Part shown: one piece after another, positions 19,081 to 29,147 of the stretch
Position numbering within the stretch: the first letter of the stretch is position 1
How the letters are laid out: each line of letters begins with the position of its first letter
Source: Vibrio penaeicida
GTDB taxonomy: Bacteria > Pseudomonadota > Gammaproteobacteria > Enterobacterales > Vibrionaceae
Length of the DNA: 64,000 nucleotides
NCBI RefSeq assembly: GCF_030689305.1
Contig: NZ_JAUYVM010000003.1
Span: 248,001-312,000 of the forward strand
Direction: 5' to 3'
Position numbers and translations under genes: made by a program
Notes under the pieces: model-generated
Databases searched by the model: none
The model's input: the letters and a program-made list of their open reading frames with translations, nothing else
What the model was told of the DNA's origin: nothing

Positions 19081-19175
19081 AACAAATGCTATAGCTAAAA
19101 CGTTATATCTCAACCGTTATAGCCCAAAAAGACCAATAGATTTTATTTTTAATTTTCAATGTCAAAGGTTGCGCC

Positions 19176-21773
19176 GTGATTCGAATCGAACTCCCAACAT
19201 TAATCAGTAAACTGAACGAACAGAGCAAGCTAGCCCTCGAACAAGCGGCTTCACTGTGTTTAGAACATGAACACTCAGAAGTGACGTTTGAGCATTACCT
19301 GCATGTGTTGCTGGATAACCCACTGAGCGACGTACGTGAAATCCTGCGCAGCAGCGATACCGATCATCATGAAATTCAAGACATGGTGCATGGCGCTTTT
19401 CCGCGTGAAACGGGTCACGATACGTACCCTGTTTTTTCTCCGCTCCTGATTGAGTTGTTGCAAGATGCGTGGTTGTTGGCGTCGACCGAAATGAACCTTG
19501 ATCACCTTCGTTCTGGCGTTATCTTTTTAACCGCCATCATGCGCCCCGATCGATACTTACCTGTCACCTTATCTAAGCGATTTGATCGTTTAAACCGTGA
19601 AACCATTCGTCGCGAATTCTTCACTATTCTTAAAGATTCTTCCGAGACGCCTGTTGAGGCTTCTGGGAAAAAAGGCAAAGCCCCAGTATCGAATGATGGA
19701 AACCGTGCACTAGACAAATACTGCGCCAACGTCACGGCACAAGCGCGAAACCAAGAATTGGATCCAGTGTTATGCCGTGATGAAGAAATCAATTTGATGA
19801 TCGACATTCTTTGTCGCCGCCGAAAAAATAACCCGATTGTGGTGGGCGACGCAGGTGTTGGTAAAAGTGCTGTGGTTGAGGGTTTGGCGCTGCGTATTAT
19901 TGATGGAAAAGTGCCGGATAAGCTGAAAAACATCGAACTGATGAGCTTAGATCTTGGCCTACTTCAAGCAGGCGCAGCCGTGAAAGGCGAATTTGAAAAA
20001 CGCCTTAAATCCATCATTGATGAAGTGAAATCTTCACCGACGCTCATTATTTTGTTCATCGACGAAGCACACACTCTAATCGGTGCGGGCAATCAGGAAG
20101 GAGGCGGCGACGCTGCTAACCTGTTAAAACCAGCGCTGGCAAGGGGTGAATTGTGCGCTGTAGCCGCCACCACGTGGAAAGAATACAAAAAATACTTCGA
20201 GAAAGATCCAGCGCTTAGCCGTCGTTTCCAATTGGTGAAACTAGACGAGCCTTCGGCAGATCAAACCGTCGATATCCTTCGTGGATTGTGCGAAGTCTAT
20301 GAGAAAAATCATCAGGTACTCATTTCAGACAGCGCATTGAAAGCGGCTTCTCATTTGTCGGCAAGGTATGTGTCTGGTCGTCAACTACCGGATAAAGCGA
20401 TTGATGTTTTAGACACCGCCTGTGCGCGTATTTCCATTAACCTCAGCACGCCACCCGCCCGAATGTCTGAGCTGGAAACACTTCAACATCAATACGAGTT
20501 GGAGCGAAAAATGCTGGAACGCCAACTTCAGATCGGGCAATCGATTGATGAAGAGCGCCTTGCCACGCTTATTGCTAAAGACGAAGAATGCCAAGCCGAA
20601 TTCCACGAAACCGAGCGTGCGTGGGTAAAACAGCGCGATTTGATCAACCACATGATCGAACTTCGTACCAAGCTGCTTTCTGATGAATTAGCACCAGAAG
20701 AGCTTGAGGAAACGAAGCAAGCACTTGAAGTCATGTACGAAGAGCTCGAGCAGACACCGTTTAATGATCGCCTCATTCACCCAGAAGTCGACGAGCAGCA
20801 AGTCGCCGAAGTGATTGCCGACTGGACAGGTGTGCCGATCGATCAAATGAACACCGATGAGCTGACGAAGCTGACTCATTTACCCGACATTCTTGAAAAA
20901 GCCATTAAAGGTCAGGATGTGGCGATTCAGCGAATTCACAAACACCTACTAACGGCTCGTGCCGACTTAAGAAGACCCGGCAGACCGAAAGGCGCGTTCC
21001 TACTTGTAGGTCCAAGTGGTGTCGGTAAAACCGAAACCGTGGTGCAACTTGCTGAAGAGTTATACGGCGGCAAGCGATTCCTTACCACGATCAACATGTC
21101 TGAGTACCAAGAGAAACACACAGTATCGCGTTTAATTGGTTCTCCTCCGGGCTATGTAGGCTTTGGTGAAGGCGGCGTGTTAACGGAATCCATTCGTAAA
21201 ATGCCGTACTCCGTTGTATTGCTTGATGAAGTCGAAAAGGCACACCCAGAAGTGCTGAACTTGTTCTATCAAGCGTTCGACAAAGGCGAGTTAGCGGATG
21301 GAGAAGGGCGTCTGATTGACTGCCAAAACATCGTGTTCTTCTTAACGTCTAACCTTGGTTTCCAAACCATTGTCGATTACGCCGACCGCACCGATGAAAT
21401 GGACGATGCGTTGTACCCAGAACTCGCCGCGTTCTTTAAGCCAGCCCTACTGGCGCGTATGGAAGTGGTGCCTTACTTGCCATTAGGCGAAGAGGTGATG
21501 GAGAAAATCGTGCGCGGCAAATTGGCTCGCCTTGAGTCTGTGCTTACCGAGCGTTATAAGGCTACCGTGGATATTGCCGCTAGCGTTATCGACGAGATCT
21601 TGTCTCGTACCACTCGCTCCGAAAATGGTGCGCGAATGCTAGAAGCCATTATTGAAGGGCAAATGTTGCCACCGATTTCATTGGCATTACTGGAAAAGTT
21701 AGCCAACCAAGAACCTGTATCGCACATCAGCATTTGTGCTCAAGATGGCGAATTCATCGGTAAGGTGGAATAG
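19176..21773 (+). CDS. clpV: ClpV (TssH) sheath-recycling AAA+ ATPase
   Basis: An 865-residue Hsp100 protein with a GTG start preceded by AAAGG. The N-domain (MIRIELPTLISKLNEQSKLALEQAA) is the ClpV type that grips contracted VipA/VipB. AAA1 has Walker A GDAGVGKS at about residue 225 and FIDEAHTL. A coiled middle domain follows (about 415-540), then AAA2 with Walker A GPSGVGKT at about 613 and LLDEVEKAHPE. It unfolds the contracted sheath so subunits can be reused. A 95-base gap separates it from tssL, the largest gap within the structural operon up to this gene. Confidence 0.95.
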   Translation: MIRIELPTLISKLNEQSKLALEQAASLCLEHEHSEVTFEHYLHVLLDNPLSDVREILRSSDTDHHEIQDMVHGAFPRETGHDTYPVFSPLLIELLQDAWLLASTEMNLDHLRSGVIFLTAIMRPDRYLPVTLSKRFDRLNRETIRREFFTILKDSSETPVEASGKKGKAPVSNDGNRALDKYCANVTAQARNQELDPVLCRDEEINLMIDILCRRRKNNPIVVGDAGVGKSAVVEGLALRIIDGKVPDKLKNIELMSLDLGLLQAGAAVKGEFEKRLKSIIDEVKSSPTLIILFIDEAHTLIGAGNQEGGGDAANLLKPALARGELCAVAATTWKEYKKYFEKDPALSRRFQLVKLDEPSADQTVDILRGLCEVYEKNHQVLISDSALKAASHLSARYVSGRQLPDKAIDVLDTACARISINLSTPPARMSELETLQHQYELERKMLERQLQIGQSIDEERLATLIAKDEECQAEFHETERAWVKQRDLINHMIELRTKLLSDELAPEELEETKQALEVMYEELEQTPFNDRLIHPEVDEQQVAEVIADWTGVPIDQMNTDELTKLTHLPDILEKAIKGQDVAIQRIHKHLLTARADLRRPGRPKGAFLLVGPSGVGKTETVVQLAEELYGGKRFLTTINMSEYQEKHTVSRLIGSPPGYVGFGEGGVLTESIRKMPYSVVLLDEVEKAHPEVLNLFYQAFDKGELADGEGRLIDCQNIVFFLTSNLGFQTIVDYADRTDEMDDALYPELAAFFKPALLARMEVVPYLPLGEEVMEKIVRGKLARLESVLTERYKATVDIAASVIDEILSRTTRSENGARMLEAIIEGQMLPPISLALLEKLANQEPVSHISICAQDGEFIGKVE

Positions 21774-21774
21774 C

Positions 21775-23325
21775 ATGACGGATTGGCTTAACGTTTCCGA
21801 CAAACTGGTCAATGCAAGAGAAGCCTCCGGTCTGGTACAGGTTCTGCTCGATACGTTAGAGCAAGATTTGCAAGTCGACAAAAGCTTTTTTGTTGCTGTG
21901 ACACCGGACGGTCGCCAGTTGGTGACCCTAAACCGTGTGCCTGATCTTTGTTGGAATGTCACCGATTTTGAATGCCCATTTGCGCATGTGTTGCAAAATG
22001 GCGGGCAAAAAATCATTAATCACGAGCACCTTGTGTATTGGCAGGGGGACAGCAATTTCACCTCACTGATCGAAGGCTGCCGACCGGATCAAAAAATCGT
22101 CGTGACCCCTTTGCCTAGTCGTCATGGCGTGGTTGTGGCTTTGTCGGTGAACTTGGTTCACGTCGATAGTTGGAAAAACGCCCTTGGGCAATCTCACTAC
22201 GACCGCTTTTTGGCGTTGTTTACTCGTCATTGGGAAAGGTTAAGTGAATTGAACGAAGTCTCTGTCTCGAAGAGTAATCTTAAAGAGTCACTGTCCTACG
22301 TTGAAAAAACGCAAACCATTTTAAAGCAGTCGGATGCGATCAAGCACAAGCTTGTGGGTGACAGCACGGCAATGAAAAAGCTGCGCGAGCAAATCGCCAC
22401 AGCCTCTCAATCTGACATGACAGTATTGATTCAAGGTGAAACGGGAGCAGGTAAAGAAGTCGTCGCGTCTGCGATTCACGACCTTTCTTCTCGTCGTGAT
22501 AAGTCACTGGTGGCGATTAACTGTGCTGCCATCCCTGAAAACTTGTTAGAAAGTGAGTTGTTTGGCTACACCAAAGGGGCGTTCTCTGGTGCCACCACCA
22601 ACAAACCGGGCTTGATTGCACAAGCCGATGGCGGAACGCTGTTTCTGGATGAGATCGGCGATATGCCTCCCATTCTTCAAGCGAAATTACTGCGGGTGCT
22701 AGAAACCCGAACTTACCGCCCTTTGGGGGCTGAAAAAGAGCAGAGTTCCGATTTCCGTTTGGTGGCGGCAACGCATGTCGAGCTGCGTCAGAAAATTGAA
22801 GAAAAAAGCTTCAGACAAGACTTGTACTACCGTTTGTACCAATTCCCTTTGTCTGTCCCAAGCCTCAAAGAGCGCATGGGCGATGTTGAGATTCTGGCGA
22901 AACATTTTATCGACCAATTCAACCAAACCCACGGCACTCGCGTTCGCGGTATTCATTTCAAAGCGCTGGATATGCTCATGCAATACCCGTTTCCTGGGAA
23001 CGTGCGAGAGCTTCGCCATTTGATCGAATTTGGCTGCGCGCACCTTCACAACGGTCATGAACTTATGGCTGATGAATTGGGGCGTTACATTCAAGATTCC
23101 CCAGGAATGGCGGCCAATGAAGACAATGTTCATGACGTGCCGGATGAAGAACAAACTCTGCTTTCCATCTCAGATTTACGCTCTGCCGTGAAAAGCTACG
23201 AATCCAAAATTATTGCGCTGCGTTTGCGTCAGTACAAAGGAGACCGATCTCGCGCGGCGGAGAGTTTAGGCATACCCAAGCGAACATTGGCCGACAAATG
23301 TTCCAAACTGGAGATCAATATCTGA
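21775..23325 (+). CDS. vasH: VasH, sigma-54-dependent activator
   Basis: A 516-residue enhancer-binding protein. The ATG at 21775 follows AAGGTGGA and lies one base after the clpV stop. Residues 1-190 form a GAF-like sensor region. The AAA+ core has Walker A GETGAGKE at about residue 221 and GAFSGA at about 267, a variant of the sigma-54 contact loop GAFTGA. Walker B is GGTLFLDEIGD. A Fis-type helix-turn-helix is at the C-terminus (DRSRAAESLGIPKRTLADKC). It is expected to drive the sigma-54 promoter in front of hcp. The Thr-to-Ser change in the loop is seen in some active family members. Confidence 0.93.
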   Translation: MTDWLNVSDKLVNAREASGLVQVLLDTLEQDLQVDKSFFVAVTPDGRQLVTLNRVPDLCWNVTDFECPFAHVLQNGGQKIINHEHLVYWQGDSNFTSLIEGCRPDQKIVVTPLPSRHGVVVALSVNLVHVDSWKNALGQSHYDRFLALFTRHWERLSELNEVSVSKSNLKESLSYVEKTQTILKQSDAIKHKLVGDSTAMKKLREQIATASQSDMTVLIQGETGAGKEVVASAIHDLSSRRDKSLVAINCAAIPENLLESELFGYTKGAFSGATTNKPGLIAQADGGTLFLDEIGDMPPILQAKLLRVLETRTYRPLGAEKEQSSDFRLVAATHVELRQKIEEKSFRQDLYYRLYQFPLSVPSLKERMGDVEILAKHFIDQFNQTHGTRVRGIHFKALDMLMQYPFPGNVRELRHLIEFGCAHLHNGHELMADELGRYIQDSPGMAANEDNVHDVPDEEQTLLSISDLRSAVKSYESKIIALRLRQYKGDRSRAAESLGIPKRTLADKCSKLEINI

Positions 23326-24017
23326 TGGTTAAACGCACACTCACGATCGCCAGCTTTTTGCTTAGTTGCCTCGGTAGCCTAGCGTTTTCAGGTTACGCGT
23401 TAGCACAGGAAGTGACAGAAACGTCGCTGGTGGAGCGAGCGCAAACTTGCCGCGCCATTTCAGCCAAAGTTGATCGCTTGGCGTGTTTTGATGGGCTGTT
23501 CGGTACGCCAATTACCCAAGCGCCTACCACAAAGGCTTTGGTGCGCCCAGAACCTTGGCAGCGAGCGGTGAAAAGTGAAGCGCGCCGCTCAGATATTCAA
23601 AACGGCGACGAACCTTATGGGTGGATTCGTAACGAAACCACCGACGGTAATGGTGATAAAGCATTGTGGTTTACGTTGAACTCCATGCCTCGAGTCGACA
23701 TCGCAAAAGCACCTGTGATTCTCATGGCGAGCTGCATTAAGAAAATTTCTCGGTTAGAGATCATTTTTCCAGAGCAGCAAGAAGGGGCTCGCGCCGATGT
23801 TTCGCTAGGGTCGGAACGCCAACGCTGGACGTTCGATGAACAAGGCATGGTGCTTCGTTCGGGGCGTGGATTGGCGGCGATCAGCATTTTGAAACCTCTG
23901 GTTCGCCAAAAACAAATCCACGTTCGTTCGAATTCAGAACGCATTGATGGCTTAGTGTTTGAGACGCCGTATTCAAAAGACACCCTTTCGGAGTTAAGGG
24001 AGCTTTGCCGATGGTAG
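23325..24017 (+). CDS. vasI: VasI, T6SS-associated exported protein
   Basis: A 230-residue protein coupled to vasH by TGATG. It has a signal peptide (hydrophobic core IASFLLSCLGSLAFSGY, cleavage after ALA near residue 27). Then comes the VasI/TagO pattern: RAQTCRAISAKVDRLACFDGLF, GYIRN-like GWIRNETTDG, and LMASCIKKISRLEIIF. Four Cys probably form disulfides. It corresponds to VCA0118 by position. Its exact role is not established; it is periplasmic and conserved in V. cholerae-type loci. Confidence 0.85.
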   Translation: MVKRTLTIASFLLSCLGSLAFSGYALAQEVTETSLVERAQTCRAISAKVDRLACFDGLFGTPITQAPTTKALVRPEPWQRAVKSEARRSDIQNGDEPYGWIRNETTDGNGDKALWFTLNSMPRVDIAKAPVILMASCIKKISRLEIIFPEQQEGARADVSLGSERQRWTFDEQGMVLRSGRGLAAISILKPLVRQKQIHVRSNSERIDGLVFETPYSKDTLSELRELCRW

Positions 24018-25486
24018 CCATGGATGAGCAACACACGAACATCATGGATGATAACTTGGCGAATGATAAGGCGATCCGAGCCAAGCTGAGTGCCCCAATT
24101 TCTGAAGAAAGCGCGGTCGGGGAAAGAGTCTTAGACGATCCGGTTTTCGATTTTGTTGAAAGCCAGATGATGAAAGTCGGTTCTTTGTCGCACGCTGACG
24201 TTCGTTGGGAAGAAGTGGAGACAGGCATTCTTTCCTTGATGGAAAATAAGACCAAGGATCTCAAGTTACTGGCGCATTTGCTCCAATGTTTTCACCACAG
24301 TAACTCTGTTTCTCGTTTTAACCTCTCCATTCAAGTGACAGCGGACTTTATGGCGGCGTATTGGGAAACCTGTTTCCCGGCACCGGGTGCTCGTGGATTG
24401 TTGCCAAGAAGAAAGTTCTTTAGCCAGATTTTGCAACGATTTGATGCGGCACTAGACAAGTTGGTGAAAGGGACGATTCCTGTTTCAGAGGCGCAAAACG
24501 AATCCATAGCGAAAGCAAAAATTGCTTGGAGTGCTACCGCGGAATCTCTGTCACTCGATGATGAGAATTTTATTGCGTTCATTCGCAAGCTAGAACGTTG
24601 GCTGGAATCGAATAAGCTGCAAGATCTGCCGTCTTCACCGAGCCAGCCTGCGACGCAAGAAACGGCTTCCGCTTCGCCTTCTTCTGGTGGTACGTCGACA
24701 TCGCCTCGCGCTGTTTCTATTGATACGGGGAATGACAAAGCGACGAAAGCGTCGCTGCAAAAAGTGGCGGACTTTCTCACCGAGTTTGAATACGGCCATG
24801 CACTGAGTATTCGAGTGCGTCGCTTTGCGGTTTGGTCGACCATTAGTACACCGCCGGATGCCAATCATAAAGGTGAAACTCAACTTCGTCCTATGGTGGG
24901 CGAGCGTGTGAGTGATTACCTCGAACAACTGCAACGTAACCCAGACTTGGCGTTATGGCGCAAAGTAGAACAAAGCCTCACCATCGCACCGTATTGGTTT
25001 GATGGTCAGCATCTCAGTGCGCAAATTGCGCTAAAGCTTGGGCAACCCACTTGGGCCGCCGCCATTTTGGAAGAATCGCAACATTTTCTCGAGCGCATCC
25101 CAGAACTCGCCACCATGAGTTTTAAAGGCGGCGTTCCGTTCATAAATGAAGAGACAAAAAACTGGCTGCGTTCTAACGAGCGCGTTCAATCGGCTTCGTC
25201 TGTTAACAGTTGGGATGATAAACGTGAAGAAGCGTTTGTGATGGCCAAAGAAGCGGGGCTTTCCGTTGCTATGGCAATGCTTAATGAGGGGCTGGCGTCA
25301 GCAAAAGAACCAAGAGACATGTTTTACTGGCGGCTGCTAACCGCCGATTTATTAGCAAACAACGGGCTAGAAGCGATGGCGCATCAGCACTATCAATCCC
25401 TTTACCAAACGGTCATCAAATCCAAAGTGGAAGACTGGGAACCATCGCTCATCAATCAATTACAACAATTCGTCGTAACGGAATAA
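24011..25486 (+). CDS. tssA: VasJ, TssA-family baseplate/sheath protein
   Basis: A 491-residue protein. I use the ATG at 24011, nine bases after AGGGAG; an ATG at 24020 is also possible. Residues about 40-165 are the ImpA N-terminal domain (DVRWEEVETGILSLMENKTKDL; FMAAYWETCFP; RRKFFSQILQRF). A Ser/Thr/Pro linker follows (about 205-245), then the VasJ-type C-terminal region (RRFAVWSTIS; FYWRLLTADLLANNG). TssA proteins prime sheath assembly and stay at the growing end. It corresponds to VCA0119 in order. Confidence 0.88.
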   Translation: MVAMDEQHTNIMDDNLANDKAIRAKLSAPISEESAVGERVLDDPVFDFVESQMMKVGSLSHADVRWEEVETGILSLMENKTKDLKLLAHLLQCFHHSNSVSRFNLSIQVTADFMAAYWETCFPAPGARGLLPRRKFFSQILQRFDAALDKLVKGTIPVSEAQNESIAKAKIAWSATAESLSLDDENFIAFIRKLERWLESNKLQDLPSSPSQPATQETASASPSSGGTSTSPRAVSIDTGNDKATKASLQKVADFLTEFEYGHALSIRVRRFAVWSTISTPPDANHKGETQLRPMVGERVSDYLEQLQRNPDLALWRKVEQSLTIAPYWFDGQHLSAQIALKLGQPTWAAAILEESQHFLERIPELATMSFKGGVPFINEETKNWLRSNERVQSASSVNSWDDKREEAFVMAKEAGLSVAMAMLNEGLASAKEPRDMFYWRLLTADLLANNGLEAMAHQHYQSLYQTVIKSKVEDWEPSLINQLQQFVVTE

Positions 25487-25501
25487 CACAAGGTAAGAAA
25501 C

Positions 25502-28500
25502 ATGGGGAAGTTTATCAGCGGCTTGCTTAAAAAAATGGGTCAGAGCTTCAAGTCGGCCATACCGATTTTAATGGTCGCATTGTGTGTGTTGATCATCGTT
25601 GCCATTTGGTGGGCGGGTCCCATGTTGGAGTATCAAGAAACCAAACCGCTCTCGACCATTATGTCGCGCGTGATCGCCAGTGTGATCTTCTCGCTGATCT
25701 GTGTGGCGTTTTGGGGAATGTACCAATGGAAAGCGCTCAATCGTTTTAAAGCCGGCATTAAACGCGACGAACAGTTGAAAGCCGATCCGATTCTTCAATA
25801 TGAAGAAAGGCAAGAGGTTGAGCTAAACCAAATCATGGTCAACATGAAGGAGAACCTCAACAAGCGCAATCATTTGTATGCGCTGCCTTGGTATTTGGTT
25901 ATTGGATTGGAAAACGCCGGTAAAACCAGTTTGATTAACCGCTCTGGTCAGAATTTTGTGTTCTCCACCGTGATGCGCGCCTCAGGTAAGAAGACGGAAA
26001 ACCCATACAGCTTTGACTGGTGGATCGGCGAAGAATCCGTATTGATAGACCCTGATGGCGAACTGTTAACTCAGGGGTACAACAATGAAGATAACGACGG
26101 TCAAATGGAACGTCGCTTATGGATGCACTTCATCGAATGGTTGGAGCGCACGCGCAGCCGCCGCCCACTAAACGGTGTGGTGATCGCCATTGATGTTGCT
26201 CAGTTAGCATCGGGCACAACATCGAGCCGTAAAGCCTATGCAAGTTTGCTGCGCACACGTCTTAGAGAATTGATGGAAACCCTGTCGACTCGAATGCCTG
26301 TGTACGTCACGCTAACTAAAATGGACTTGCTGCACGGCTTCGAACCTTTCTTCCGTCATTACCCGAAAAGTAAGCGCGACGAAGTCATGGGCTTTACCTT
26401 CTCGTTGGATTCCGTCGACAACCTTGATAAATGGCTACATGAATTTAGTGAAGACTACAGCCGCTTTGTCGAGCGCATTAAAGAGTCGTTGCCTTTGTCG
26501 TTGCTTGAAACGATGGATAACGCAGAGCGTCGCAGTATTTATGGCTTTACCCGCCAAATTTCGGGTTTGAAAGAAGTGCTCCATGAATTCTTGCAAGACG
26601 CGTTAGGGAGCGATCAATTTTCAACCTCGGCACTGGTTCGCGGTGTGTACTTTACCTCGGTATTCCAGCAAGGGGTGCCTTCGAATGCGTTCGACGATGC
26701 CGCATCACGTCGCTATGGCTTAACCCACGCGATCAACCGTGCGCAAGATGCCAAAAACTCCACCGTTTACTTTACGCAAAAGCTGTTTAACCGAATTGTG
26801 TATCCCGAGGCTGGCTTGGCATCGGATAACTTCCGAGTCGCGAAGCAAAAGCGCAGAATTGTGTTCCTTTCGTGCGTGGTGTGTTTGATTGCCACCTTTA
26901 TGCTGTTCGGCAGTTGGCATGGGTACTACATCAAAAACGTCAATCAAGCCGATGCCGTATTGGCCAAGGTGAACGAGTTCAGAAATAAGTACCCAGAGGA
27001 TCTTTCGCAGCTGAATCAAAAAGAGATCTTAGAACCGCTGGATACCATTCGTGAAGCGACACTGGAATTTGGATTCTTCCGTGAAAAACCCGAATACATT
27101 TCCGATATGGGTTTATACCAAGGGCACATGATTGGTCCTAAGGTGGAACAAACGTATTTGGCGTTGCTGGAAAGTCGTTACCTACCTTCACTGATGAAAG
27201 ACATCGCCTTAGAGCTCTCGAATGCGGAAAACGAAGAGCATCAACTGGAAGTACTTCGTGTATTCCGAATGATGATCGACAAAAGCGGTCGTTATAAAGA
27301 ATTCGTGATGGATTACTTTTCTAAGAACTGGCAAAAGCAGTTTGTGGGTAATCGTGTCACGCAAGAACGTTTGTTGGAGCACTTAGACTACGCCATGAAC
27401 CACACCGATTTGGCGACTCAATATAAGGAAGGAAACCAAGCGGCTATCGCATCGGTTCGTCCTTATGAAGGGATGATTTCGAAGGCGCAGCGTGATTTGA
27501 GCGCGATGTCTATTGAACAGCGTGTTTACCGTAACTTGAAGTCCAATTCATCGACGTACCTTGGCGCACCTATCAATCTGCGCAACCAAGTTGGACCGGT
27601 ATTTGATGTGGTGTTTGAGGAGCGTGTTATCGACAGCGATAACCTGATGATCCCCCGTATGTTGTCTAAACAAGGTTTCGATAGCTACTTCATCGAGCAA
27701 TCGGATTCGGTATCGGAACTCGCTTTGATCGACAGTTGGGTACTTGGGCAAACGCAAGTGGCGGAATTCAGCGCTGCAGACAAAATTGCCCTGAAAAACA
27801 AGATCCGCTCTCAGTATGTGGTGGACTACACCAACACGTGGCGTAATGCGTTGAACGAAGTGGATGTGAAGTACTTTGTTGATATCAATAACGCCGTATT
27901 GGTGTTGGATAACTTAACAGGCAGTACTCAACCTTTCACGCGCTTGCTTCAAGCACTGGAAGACAACACACGCTTGTTCAGCGAATTACCGGAAAATGAA
28001 GAAGCCAAAGAAGAGTTGCTGAAGTCGCCAAAATACAAAGTGGCGTCCATGATTCACGCACCGTTTTCTGAGTTGAACTCCATGCTGCATGCACAAGGTG
28101 CGCAGCCGGCGTATTTTGACGAAGTGCAAACCGCCGTTGTGCAACTGCTGAATTACTTGAAGGCCATCCAAGATGCACCAGACGTTGGCCGTGCAGCATT
28201 GGATGCCACCAAAGCGCGCATTAGCCTAAGTAACGCTGATCCAATTTACACCCTAAAGCGCATCGCGTCTGGCTTGCCGAGTCCCCTCGACAATATGGTG
28301 ACCAAAATCGCCGATGAAAGTTGGTATGTGGTGAAACAAGAAGCCATTAAACACCTAGAGATTCGCTGGCAGCGCGACGTGTATTCGGTGTTCCAAGAGA
28401 AATTTGCGGCTCGCTATCCGTTCGATCAAGGTTCGCGCAAAGATGTAGCGTTAGAAGACTTCGAAGAGTTTTTCTCGCCTAGCGGCACGCTTGATAGCTT

Positions 28501-29047
28501 CTACAACGAACAGCTGAAAATGTTCATTGAAGAAGGCATTTCGATATCAGAAGACTCGGCGCAGCAATCACTGATTCGCCCTGAAGTATTGGCGCAACTA
28601 AAGCAAGCGAAAAAGATCCAACGTGCGTTCTTTAACCGCAAAGGCATCTTGGATGTCGCGTTCTCGTTGGAGCCTGTGCGATTAACGTCGAACAAGCGCC
28701 GCGCGGTCATCAATATCGATGGTCAGTACGTGGAATACAGCCACGGACCTCGACAAACCGTGGAATTGATTTGGCCTAACACGCTACGAGGAAGCTCGGT
28801 ATCGAAAGTGACCTTAGTGCCGACGAAGCGTAATTTGTCGCCGAGAAGTTTGGAAAGAAAAGGACCATGGGCATTGTTCCGCTTGTTAGACAAAAGTGAA
28901 GTGGTTGGGGGAAGCTTGACCAGCGTGGATTACAAGTTCGCGATTGATCGTGGAGATGTGTCTTATCGCTTGTATTCAGAGGCATCGGTTAACCCGTTCA
29001 AAGAACGGTTGTTTGATTCGTTCCGATTGTCTGGAACCTTGTATTAG
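25502..29047 (+). CDS. tssM: TssM (VasK, IcmF family) membrane complex protein
   Basis: An 1181-residue IcmF-family protein. Two N-terminal membrane helices (about 17-38 and 55-75) precede a cytoplasmic GTPase-like domain with intact Walker A GLENAGKTS at about residue 135 and LTKMD later. A third helix lies near 455-475 (IVFLSCVVCLIATFMLFGSW). The remaining 700 residues are periplasmic and end in the TssJ-binding beta domain (ELIWPNTLRGSSVSKVTL). With TssJ and TssL it forms the trans-envelope complex. Length is typical for the family. Confidence 0.95.
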   Translation: MGKFISGLLKKMGQSFKSAIPILMVALCVLIIVAIWWAGPMLEYQETKPLSTIMSRVIASVIFSLICVAFWGMYQWKALNRFKAGIKRDEQLKADPILQYEERQEVELNQIMVNMKENLNKRNHLYALPWYLVIGLENAGKTSLINRSGQNFVFSTVMRASGKKTENPYSFDWWIGEESVLIDPDGELLTQGYNNEDNDGQMERRLWMHFIEWLERTRSRRPLNGVVIAIDVAQLASGTTSSRKAYASLLRTRLRELMETLSTRMPVYVTLTKMDLLHGFEPFFRHYPKSKRDEVMGFTFSLDSVDNLDKWLHEFSEDYSRFVERIKESLPLSLLETMDNAERRSIYGFTRQISGLKEVLHEFLQDALGSDQFSTSALVRGVYFTSVFQQGVPSNAFDDAASRRYGLTHAINRAQDAKNSTVYFTQKLFNRIVYPEAGLASDNFRVAKQKRRIVFLSCVVCLIATFMLFGSWHGYYIKNVNQADAVLAKVNEFRNKYPEDLSQLNQKEILEPLDTIREATLEFGFFREKPEYISDMGLYQGHMIGPKVEQTYLALLESRYLPSLMKDIALELSNAENEEHQLEVLRVFRMMIDKSGRYKEFVMDYFSKNWQKQFVGNRVTQERLLEHLDYAMNHTDLATQYKEGNQAAIASVRPYEGMISKAQRDLSAMSIEQRVYRNLKSNSSTYLGAPINLRNQVGPVFDVVFEERVIDSDNLMIPRMLSKQGFDSYFIEQSDSVSELALIDSWVLGQTQVAEFSAADKIALKNKIRSQYVVDYTNTWRNALNEVDVKYFVDINNAVLVLDNLTGSTQPFTRLLQALEDNTRLFSELPENEEAKEELLKSPKYKVASMIHAPFSELNSMLHAQGAQPAYFDEVQTAVVQLLNYLKAIQDAPDVGRAALDATKARISLSNADPIYTLKRIASGLPSPLDNMVTKIADESWYVVKQEAIKHLEIRWQRDVYSVFQEKFAARYPFDQGSRKDVALEDFEEFFSPSGTLDSFYNEQLKMFIEEGISISEDSAQQSLIRPEVLAQLKQAKKIQRAFFNRKGILDVAFSLEPVRLTSNKRRAVINIDGQYVEYSHGPRQTVELIWPNTLRGSSVSKVTLVPTKRNLSPRSLERKGPWALFRLLDKSEVVGGSLTSVDYKFAIDRGDVSYRLYSEASVNPFKERLFDSFRLSGTLY

Positions 29048-29109
29048 GCCAATAGGCCCTAGGGCTACCCCTTTAATGGGGTAACACCCTTAGATTTTTT
29101 AGTCGTACG

Positions 29110-29128
29110 TGGCGCAGCCGTTGCGCCA
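29110..29128 (+). other. Hairpin between tssM and vasL
   Basis: Seven-base arms TGGCGCA and TGCGCCA around GCCGT, 20 bases before the vasL start. No U-tract follows. It may partly uncouple vasL from the upstream operon or affect its translation. A weaker palindromic stretch (GGCCAATAGGCC) sits just after the tssM stop. Confidence 0.4.
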
Positions 29129-29147
29129 TCAATAAAAAGGTATTCTG